Shown: positions 22,501-29,944 of the stretch, one piece after another | How the letters are laid out: each line of letters starts with the position of its first letter | Numbering within the stretch: position 1 is the stretch's first letter | Assembly: GCA_900404475.1 (NCBI GenBank) | Contig: OUQQ01000203.1 | Coordinates: forward strand, 1-29,944 | Direction: 5' to 3' | DNA: 29,944 nucleotides | From: Spongospora subterranea | Taxonomy: Eukaryota > Endomyxa > Phytomyxea > Plasmodiophorida > Plasmodiophoridae | The notes under the pieces: model-generated | The model's input: the letters and a program-made list of their open reading frames with translations, nothing else | Told to the model about the DNA's origin: nothing | Databases searched by the model: none | Program-made: the position numbers and the translations under genes

Positions 22501-24066
22501 GGAGCGTCTCAATTTTCGGGGGGATGTCTTTGGCTACATCAGTCTTTTGAAGCAAATTAAGGTTCAACGATAGCGGCACGAAACGCGACTTCAAGATACC
22601 TTCAACCTTCGCAATAGAAATGGGCGTAAAATCGTATGCAACTTTGATAGGAGCTGATCGCCAGCTTCGTTGTCGGCACTGGCAACATTAAGGAACTGCA
22701 ATAGAGTTAGAAAACCGTAAGTGCAGTGGAAATCGCACTAACGGCATCAAACTCTCCTGCAGAATCAAAGAGATGAGGCATGAGAAAATTTAGCAAAGCC
22801 CAGAGTTCATGCAGGTTGTTCTGCAAAGGCGTTCCTGTGATCAACAATCGCGCACGGGACTCGAACAGACGTAACACCTTCATTTAAGGATGAGAGGATT
22901 CTCAATTCAACAACCTGAGGCAAACCTGTGATAGAATCGAGTTTTCGTTTTTCAAACGATGCGCTTCGTCAACTACGAGTAAGTTCCAGGAAATTTTTTT
23001 GATCGCGCTTTTCTCCCTCAAAACCATTTCGTAGCTGCAAAAGCTAATTTAACAATTACCATAAAAACCGACCCGTCCAAAAGACGAAACCTTGTCACAC
23101 AGACATCGAAACTCTGAGGAACTAATCTTTCCCGTACGAGCTCGGCCCTCTCATGCTTGTTTCCATGGAACAATAGAACGTCAACGTCTGGACACCTATT
23201 ACGAACGTTTAAGTTCCCAAACGAATAACAAAGGAGGTAGTAATTACCATCTTTTGAATTCATTGCCCCAATTGCCCATTGTCGACTTAGGTACTACAAT
23301 CAAGTGTGGTCCCAATATTTTTCGGTACTGACGCAGATAGGCGATTAACGAAATAGTCTGAATGTTATAGCTCAAAAACAAAAAAGCAGACTACATTGTG
23401 GGACCAAATTTACCTGCAACGTTTTCCCAAGACCCATTTCGTCGGCCAGAATTCCGTTAACTTTGTTTTCATAGAGGCGAATCAGCCAATTCAAGCCAGA
23501 TAATTGATAAGGCTTCATTGTGCCGCCAACGATGTTCGGCGGCTGGACATCAAATCGAGGAATATCCAGATTGGCATCGTCTTCTCCCGCTTCGTCCTGC
23601 GATTACTGAAGTTAGGGAGGACCAGGCAAATGAAACGCGATTATGATCTGATAAATGAACACCAAATAGTCGAACAAACAAAGGCAGACATGCCTCACAA
23701 AACACAAAATGTACCACCTAAAAACGCAACGATAACAGTACGCGTCAAAAAAAAAAGAGATGGAATCATGTTGAAAGGCTGTGAAAGAAGAAAAAAAACC
23801 AACGTCGAAACACAACTGGTACTAAATAGAACGACAACAGATGAATAAGATCACGATGGATCGGTTGATATCGTAAAGCATACCCGGATAATCATTGCAT
23901 CCTCCTCCTTCTCCGTCATTCGTCGATTGGCAGCTCCGGCATGTGTGTTCGCTGCCTTCGTCAGCTGCTCGGCCTTATCAATGATCTGTTCCAGGGTATT
24001 GGCCGCCTCAACCGGGGTCGGGCGGCGAGCAGGCGGGACAGGTTCGTGCTGAACTCGACCAACCAT
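19535..24066 (-). CDS. ISWI-type chromatin-remodelling ATPase with a one-base frameshift before the DEAH box
   Basis: ISWI ATPases slide and space nucleosomes. Twenty-one exons run from ATG 24066 to TGA 19535-19537, with boundaries at 24066-23884, 23596-23414, 23357-23248, 23195-23091, 23035-22926, 22877-22743, 22695-22600, 22543-22405, 22291-22066, 22013-21835, 21687-21578, 21529-21314, 21260-21045, 20912-20835, 20774-20706, 20658-20532, 20480-20416, 20350-20231, 20096-19970, 19930-19779 and 19687-19535. Ignoring one extra base, the product is 965 aa. Landmarks are DEMGLGKT (Walker A, ~113-120), DEAH, LLLTGTP-like [29 protein letters not shown] (~735-790) and SLIDE ending [14 protein letters not shown] (~850-915), then a Lys/Glu-rich tail. 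Exon 5 is 110 nt where 109 would keep frame. The extra base lies at 22980/22981, between ISWNL and LVVDEAH. Read literally, translation stops three codons later at about 215 aa. Every other junction is in phase. Confidence 0.93.
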
Positions 24067-24905
24067 CCCGAAAACCAGACTTTTCGCTATTTACGGAGTT
24101 GACAACGCCTCTCTCCGGTTCGAAACTGATATTATTAGACAATTGGATTAATGCCATTGAGACTGAAATGACTTCATCATCAACTCACACTCAATATGTG
24201 GAGCAGCCCTTTGAACCAGATAACTTCCACTTTGGGGTTCGGTTATCGTCGAATATCAGAGAGAACTCGTTTTGTTGAAATCATATAGAACTCGGACGTA
24301 ATTGGTGACGCAGCCTCTCTGGAGGAATTGTTCAGGAAATTGGCGATAGTATGTGTGTCCGGTCGGAATCAAGTTGGGAGAGAGGTCCCTGATTGAGAAC
24401 CAATCGAGTTCACCGGAGGGGATTGCCAGAAGAAATGAAATACCATCTGGACATCACGATGAACGCCATATGTCCCGTTCCACAACAATCGTTTACAGAT
24501 TTAATACAATAGGCAACACGTCGCTGGATAAATAAATCAATATATATATTTACATTAGTCCTGTTCGTGAGTCGTACAACGATATCTTCACTAAACAAGA
24601 TGAGTCATGGGCTCTGAAGTTGAGACCTTTATATGTGCTGATACCGCCGAGCGAACATATATTGCCCGAGTCATGTGTCCAATCATGGCGAGGAAAACCT
24701 CAGCAATTATTTCGCGATTGTGATGAAAACAATATTAAGACGGTACCTTTCAGCTTAGCGATTTTCTCTGGAACTTTCTCAGACGGCGAATATTTCAGAA
24801 CAGGCGCCAATCCTTTATGGCCTAAGTGATGAAGACCCCAATGCAAGACTCGAGCACACCTTCATGGAATAGCCAAAGAACATATTACCCAAGCCCTCAA
24901 GCAGT
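24067..24905. other. Upstream region of ISWI, no gene recognised
   Basis: AT-rich, with a tatatatatatt tract near 24540. Open frames at 24353 and 24620 (+) show no domain. The latter could belong to the 5' part of the neighbouring retroelement relic, but nothing confirms it. Confidence 0.45.
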
Positions 24906-25816
24906 CAGATGGCAATGAACAATGTGAACATGAAGATCCATTTCTGCAAGATTGGCAATGATGTCGGTCACTGGTCACGAAGATGCAAGATCAAGAGTAA
25001 AAACAAGGCATACAAGAGAGCGGTCTCCGTCAACACAACAAACGGCACCATGCACAACGACAATTTTGGGCCCCAATGCCACTCAAGACAGCATATACTA
25101 ACAGGCGATGTTGAATCATGTTCTTTTGCAGTGAGAGCGGTTTGAGCCTATTGTGTCGTGCATTGTTTGCCATTTGGCTGTTTCAGGGACTTGGTTGTGA
25201 GTATTCCATTCATGCATCAAGTGCATTTCTGGGCATTTTCATTGATACTGGCGCTTCACTAAACAATAGCGAGGCACTCACGTAGCTGGCGCAAACCCAG
25301 TCAACGACATCGTGAACTTTTGAAGGACCAATAAAGCCACTTGGAATCCGATTTGGCAAACAGGTGGTAAAAATTAACGTCAACCTGATCTTCATCGGTG
25401 GACCTTTTGTCGACGGCGACATCGACGAAGCCACATTCGATCGCCATCCTTGCAAACTAATAAAAAAACAGTATGTATTCGCTTCCGTCACCCGTCGAGA
25501 TAAATTTCACCCTCCCTGGAAACAAATTCGCCTCACGAACGCGATTGAGCGATGACGGGGCACGCATCTGCAATGATAACTGATATGATGAAGAGGAAGG
25601 CACAGGTCAACGGGCATCAAGATCAGCACTCCCATGCATCAATTGCAACTTGTGAACCATGTGCTAATGCAAAACAACCGTCTGGACTCGAACCGCTGCA
25701 GAAACCAGGTAGCCTCCTACATGTCAATATTCGGGGTCCCATGCATTTGCTAAACGGACCCATGCCAGGCGTCACATCCACCGGTCAAGATTTAGCCAGC
25801 GACTGGCTTAAAAATT
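24906..25816 (+). mobile_element. Decayed Ty1/copia-type retroelement fragment (gag zinc knuckle to start of integrase)
   Basis: Landmarks occur in the usual copia order on the plus strand. First is a degenerate zinc knuckle, CKIGNDVGHWSRRC (about 24945-24990), in which the second Cys is replaced. Next is an aspartic-protease-like FIDTGAS (about 25235-25260). Last is a GAG-pre-integrase type CEPCANAKQ followed by LLHVNIRGPM (about 25650-25745), as at the start of an integrase core. These sit in different frames separated by stops, so the element is inactive. No LTRs and no reverse transcriptase were found, and downstream sequence is too degraded to follow. The fragment separates ISWI from the secreted-protein gene. 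Confidence 0.7.
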
Positions 25817-26588
25817 AGCCAGGGAGTTGCAGCTTGTACTCAGCTTGGGTGAAATACATTGAATGCGGATGGAGCAAAAAATCATTCGTTTGCGTTGAAC
25901 TGAAAATTTGGTGTTGAGGTGGCATCGTGGCGCTCAAAAATATAAACAAACAGGGAACCAAATGGATTTCAATTTTCAAAGAGAGTTGAATATGTGCAGC
26001 GAAAACACGAATTGGTGACATGACCTGACATGCAAAGCATGAAGGAAGGGGTGATGAAAACTGACTGGAACCTGGGGAAGATAAATCGTTATAATTGAAA
26101 ATGAACAGAGTGCAGCACCTCAGTCTGAACTCGATAACTGAAATTTTATCTTCCAGTCTGACCAGGCAGTAAAACCCAAAAAAATGATGTGAGAAAAATT
26201 GGGGAATTGGCAAACCACGAATCTAAAGCTGAACTGACCGAATCAAATTCCAATACGTCGACGAACCGATTTCGATAACTGAAAGTACACAGCAGAATCA
26301 GAACCAGCGCGCCATTTCTACCAGGCCAACTCAGAACCAACAATCAACACGCCAATCAAGGCGAAAGGTCGCCGCCTGTAGGCAATCAAATCCTACACGA
26401 TAACGCCCCGAAATCCTGCCAGATAACCAAATCCAAACTTGGATCTGTAGAGCATAATGATCAAGTGAGAATGGGGTATATGAATTATAATGTAATAACA
26501 CATAGAACCGTTCGTCTCATCCTTCACTCTGAACTCATCCTTTCCCGTTTAACGAACAGCGCTACTGTTGCGCCATCCTATATCTCAA
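25817..26588. other. Spacer with possible further retroelement debris; upstream region of the secreted-protein gene
   Basis: No intact exon recognised. A minus-strand frame at 25815-26213 is open but has no domain and looks like a shadow. The last 150 bp before ATG 26589 must include the promoter; no clear TATA box is seen. Confidence 0.4.
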
Positions 26589-28913
26589 ATGCGTGTCCTC
26601 GAATTGTTGGGATTGTTGCTTTTGGCGACCAGACCGACTCGATCTGTGACACTCGAACTTGGTCATGATTGGAGCGAACACCTTGGTTCAGGTCAGGTTA
26701 ATGTCGCCACAATAATCGCCTCCTCGACTTCCTCGGTATGGATGGCGGAATGTCGCTCCAAAGAATTGAATTCTGAGATCATTGGTCCTTGCAGGACACC
26801 ATGTCGCCATCGCAGGAGTGGCCAATGTCCCATGACAAGACCAAAGGTTTATATTACCCAGTAAACAAGCATTCAAATTTGCTGAAAGGCGATTCCTTGT
26901 TGGAGTTTGATTTTGCCAATATCAATCGTGTCGACCAGTTTGGTGAAAATTCTTCGATGAATGTAGTTCAGCTCATCTTCATATAGAGATTCGGCTTGCT
27001 AAGTGCATTTTTAGGAATGGCACTCGAGCCCGGGTTCGAAAATTGACGCGTCCCAAATTAATATCGATTCTCAACATTTGAGCCAAAAGGGCGAGAACCT
27101 CCATTGCCTTATTGATCTAAATCGAATTCCTATTGATTCGGAAATGTTGCCATCAACAGACTTTCTCGAGAATATCGTGCCCGATAACAGAATCGCCCAC
27201 CAGTTTGGAGGCAGTTCTTCCAGAAACTTAGCCGTTCAGTTCATGTCCAAATTGTGTTTGGATTTGCTGAGTTCTTTTGTAGGATTGGAACCCGAGCACG
27301 AGTTCAAACCGTGATGCAACCCGTATAAGAGTTGATGGTCAACAGTCAATTGAAAGCATAGAAGGCAACACTTTCGATTTCCGCATCGAAAACACGATTA
27401 TTTCGAATAACCAGCCTGTTGACGTTCGTCAGAAAGTCGTGCTGGTAAGACATTGCCGAGAATTGTGATGACCAATATCTGCTTATGTCGTACTAGGATG
27501 GATTTCCGGAGCACACTAAAAAAATGGTTCATCCTTCTGCGTTCAGATTTAGAAAGTTCTGTCCGCCCCTTAACTGGGACCTGGATGAGGTCAAAGATTA
27601 TGGAAGCCTCTGTGTGTTTCTGGTCAGAACTCCGGTCATCGCTCTGTCTGGAATTTGATGATCACAAACTGTATCGTCTACTTAGGGAAAGGAGACGAAT
27701 CTAGAACAGATCGAGTTTTACAACAGTGTCGCCATGACGGAACACATGATGAATCTACTGTTGCGCGGAAAGTCGGTGCGGGATACCGTTAAGGTCGGAC
27801 AAAACAACATCGATGTTCCTCATCCTAGGTTATTTGCCAAGGCGACCAACACCCTGCAAAAGCTGATCCTAATTTCGAATTTTGTTTTGAAACTGGTCTC
27901 TTGTACCAGATCGCTCAACGGTATTGATCCTCACTTGACTTTTCTTTTCAAGCACACCTGTATCCCTGTCCTTCAATGTCTTGTGAAATGTTGTGGCAAA
28001 GATATGGACCTGTTCCAGACACGTTGGGGCCCGTGTTTCAAGCACCCTTCTTTTGGAAAACAATTATGCCCCGGTCCTGGATTAAATCATAACACCTGCG
28101 GTTTCCAGATGACGAAAATCGTCAAAGCCCCTGAGTACTGGTTTTCATTCGCATTTTTCAGAAAAACTGATGAACATTTGTGCTTTCAGAGACAAACACC
28201 CCGGTTTATTTGAACTCAAAGTTCTTATTGATGCTGCTTCAACGTCAAAAACCGCAGAACACAAACTAAATTTGTGTTGGGCAGAGCACACACTGAATTT
28301 GTTTTGGAAATTCGACGAGATATACCGATCAAGTGACCCTATGAGTACAAAGAGTTACCAATCATATTATTCCCGGTCTACGCAACCCATTTTGGGGTGC
28401 TTTGTTCATCACTGTCACCAAAATATAAATGAGTGGATTCGAAAATGGGGCACTAAATTCACACATGGGGAATTCAGATCGCGGAAATGTCAGGGCTTGA
28501 AGGACCATTTTTGCGGAGAGAGCGACCCACCATTTGATATCAAAGCAAGACATGAACTTCGCAAAAAATCAAAATCAACCCGAAACCTCCTCCCAGCGAT
28601 ATCCGAAATTATCGAACAGTATGATCATTACGTGAATGTAAAGGAAAAATCAATGAGAAGGCCTCATCCGGATTTGACCGCGTTGATCATTAGATGCCTT
28701 CGTCCTGTCAACAATTGTTGGCAGCGTCATTGCGATGGAGACGTTGAGGAATTTGTTCGGAGATGGGGAAAATTTCTATTTTACAACAGTTTCCGTCACG
28801 ATTGTTGTCCTGGAAAGGAAGCTGCGATCTGTCAATATCGTCGTCCCAAGGTTAGATCTGGGTTGACCCTCCCAGTGACTCAACAAACAAAAAAGGTGAA
28901 GTCAAACAAATAA
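26589..28913 (+). CDS. Secreted cysteine-rich protein with three C-x4-C-x10-WG-x12-C modules; unknown family
   Basis: Seven exons (26589-26696, 26795-26965, 27015-27233, 27283-27444, 27497-27634, 27686-28134, 28190-28913) join in phase into 656 aa. MRVLELLGLLLLATRPTRS is a clear signal peptide, and no later membrane span is seen. The N-terminal third is low-complexity and polar; exons 3 and 4 begin with a related EWHSSPGS/DWNPSTSS start and introns 2 and 3 are both 49 nt and similar. The C-terminal half carries three modules with Cys/Trp at 364/369/W380/394/404, 486/491/W502/516/524 and 592/597/W608/622/630. The consensus is C-x4-C-x10-W-G-x12-C-x-G-x5 to 7-C, with a conserved Phe five residues before the third Cys. 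Four Cys per module suggests two disulfides. The C-terminus is basic (RRPKVR, TKKVKSNK). A DLNRIP string lies at 127-132. I recognise no family; a secreted effector or wall/adhesion protein are possibilities. Confidence 0.8.
26870..27320 (+). repeat. Intragenic exon-intron duplication in the secreted-protein gene
   Basis: The exon 2 end, intron 2 and exon 3 start (about 26910-27050) resemble the exon 3 end, intron 3 and exon 4 start (about 27165-27320). Shared strings include NRVDQFGENSS/NRIAHQFGGSS, donors gttcagctcat/gttcagttcat, both introns of 49 nt, and gcactcgagcccgggttcgaa/gaacccgagcacgagttcaaa. The similarity extends through the intron, so it is DNA duplication rather than protein convergence. 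Confidence 0.7.
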
Positions 28914-29021
28914 ATAGGATTATTCTTTTGTATTCATATCATTTTTTTTTCTTTAAAATTCCGTCATTTTTCCGTAATTCCGTTGGATTCTGGCAGAGAT
29001 ACATGTATGTGGCTTCAACAC

Positions 29022-29055
29022 CTCCCTCCGCTAAGAATTAGGTAGGCAACGCACG
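29022..29055 (+). repeat. CTCCCTCCG-type terminus, copy 1
   Basis: ctccctccgctaagaattag at 29022-29041 shares its first nine bases with the 29735 copy. Its downstream sequence is more divergent, so membership in the same family is tentative. Confidence 0.45.
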
Positions 29056-29315
29056 CTCGATTGATGTCGATTGATTTTGTTGTTGAGTCTAATGAATGGT
29101 TGGAGTGGGCTACCATCAGATATGATGGCAGTGGGAAGGATGCCAATAGATCCCACCCCAGATAGAGAGCAACCGACTCGTGTACGGGTTGGAAATCCGT
29201 GTACCAGGATAAGCGTAAAATGTTTGACACAAACCCAATTACTAAATAAAACGGTAAAACGCATTACGATAAATCGACTTGTTTGTCACGAATGGTAACC
29301 AAACGGTGTTAAATA

Positions 29316-29365
29316 CTACCTCTGTTCAGAGTTAGTAGTCCGATTTGCCCAGTTTCTCAAGATTT
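29316..29365 (+). repeat. CTCCCTCCGTTC-type terminus, copy 2
   Basis: ctacctctgttcagagttag at 29316-29335 is followed by tagtccgatttgccc. It matches the minus-strand sequence at the left end of the window (159 down to about 125) in both the terminus and the tagtccgattygc motif. It is preceded by aaata, like the 29735 copy. Confidence 0.6.
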
Positions 29366-29734
29366 TTGTCCGAACATACCGCAGAGACTGAATTTAATTA
29401 GATCTTTTCACGAGGTTTCTTTTTTATACTGTTCGTCCACTTTTAAGCATTGGAAACCTGCGCTATAACTCGCTGAAAACTCCTTTTTCGCGGTTAGTTC
29501 TTTTTTTTTCGCTGATGGCGTAATATTCTCGTGACGACCTTGACAACTGGATGGTTAGAGAGTACGCGTCAAGTCGAATCATGTGATATGTTGAATGTGC
29601 CAGAATGCCACATTTGACGGTTTTAGCGCGCGTTTCGGTGTCACTCATTGTGAATTGTGATCTCATCGTAGTTCATTAGCGTATTGTTTTCTCCAGAATT
29701 TTGAAGTGGACTATAATTTTGAACAAACAAAATA

Positions 29735-29790
29735 CTCCCTCCGTTCGGATTTAATGGGCGCATTGTTTTTTTTGCGAGATTAAGGTCAAA
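29735..29790 (+). repeat. CTCCCTCCGTTC-type terminus, copy 3
   Basis: ctccctccgttcggatttaa at 29735-29754 is preceded by TA. It has the form of Stowaway/mariner-type terminal inverted repeats known from plants (TA target, CTCCCTCCGTT). The trailing tgcgagattaaggtcaaa parallels ctcaagatttttgtccgaa after copy 2. A partner end in opposite orientation was not found in the window. Confidence 0.6.
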
Positions 29791-29826
29791 TCATTGAAAT
29801 CAACTCAAAAAACACCGTGAGCAGGC

Positions 29827-29834
29827 TATAAATA
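29827..29834 (+). promoter_or_regulatory. Canonical TATA box of a gene beyond the right edge
   Basis: tataaata lies about 30 bp before an agtgtgtacacactc stretch that would be a plausible transcription start and 5' UTR. No ATG-initiated exon follows before the window ends, so the gene itself is not visible. Confidence 0.4.
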
Positions 29835-29857
29835 AAGAGTCCCCTGATTTTAGTGTG

Positions 29858-29903
29858 TACACACTCATTACACACTCAGAGGCCGCGCACAATTACACAC
29901 TCA
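29858..29903 (+). repeat. Three copies of tacacactca
   Basis: tacacactca occurs at 29858-29867, 29869-29878 and 29894-29903, with a similar tttacacac at the window edge. It follows the TATA box, so the repeats may lie in a 5' UTR. Confidence 0.7.
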
Positions 29904-29944
29904 AATCTATTTTTGCTACTGCATATAGAGTACAGTTTACACAC

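Larger units (their letters stand above)
28914..29820. other. 3' flank with scattered transposon-terminus-like copies
   Basis: No coding exon is recognised. The interval contains three CTCCCTCCG-type sequences (listed separately) and T-rich tracts. The open frames present overlap on both strands and lack domains. Confidence 0.5.

Noticed and set aside
22926..23035. An unannotated intron or programmed +1 frameshift explaining the ISWI frame break
   Set aside because: An intron ending at actcgtag would remove the conserved [13 protein letters not shown] segment, and no known slippery site or stop-codon context is present; an extra base is simpler.
23504..23848. 114-codon plus-strand open frame
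   Set aside because: It lies mostly over the 287-nt second ISWI intron on the opposite strand and is Lys/Arg-rich because the intron is T-rich on the other strand.
25210..25491. 93-codon minus-strand open frame
   Set aside because: It is antisense to the copia protease region, whose landmarks are on the plus strand.

Overview
This window is nuclear DNA from a flagellated microbial eukaryote. Its genes are broken by many short GT-AG introns. I could place about 52, mostly 40-60 nt long with extremes of 39 and 321 nt, and exon phases agree almost everywhere. Two genes are cilium-related: an outer-dynein-arm docking protein and a TTC23-like TPR protein. There is also a decayed Ty1/copia retroelement and several copies of a CTCCCTCCGTTC terminus-like sequence. 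A zoosporic protist or chytrid-grade organism fits, and a plant-associated one is possible, but the sequence alone does not fix the lineage.

Layout, left to right: (1) 1-162, a cluster of short repeats. (2) 642-2952 (-), ODAD1/DC2-type docking complex subunit. (3) 3387-4624 (-), DAZ/Boule-like single-RRM protein. (4) 5254-5649 (-), a small unknown protein of about 101 aa. (5) 7051-7429 (-), a coding-like remnant in two frames. (6) 7851-10045 (+), a complete peroxisomal-type 3-ketoacyl-CoA thiolase in 11 exons, followed by a 175-bp tandem duplication. (7) 11026-11773 (-), an unknown membrane protein, then a 23-bp minisatellite. (8) 12786-14532 (+), TTC23-like TPR protein. (9) 16468-19215 (-), M3 family (PepF-like) metallopeptidase with a probable mitochondrial presequence. 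(10) 19535-24066 (-), a 21-exon ISWI chromatin-remodelling ATPase carrying a single-base frameshift just before the DEAH box. (11) 24906-25816 (+), copia relic. (12) 26589-28913 (+), a seven-exon gene for a 656-aa secreted, cysteine-rich protein with three copies of an unrecognised C-x4-C-x10-WG-x12-C-x-G-x5/7-C module. (13) 29000-29944, CTCCCTCCG-type termini and a TATA-box promoter pointing out of the window.

The genes are functionally unrelated housekeeping, ciliary and lineage-specific genes rather than an operon-like system. The strongest candidate for something undescribed is the secreted cysteine/tryptophan-repeat protein at 26589-28913. The ISWI frameshift and the dispersed terminal-repeat family come next.
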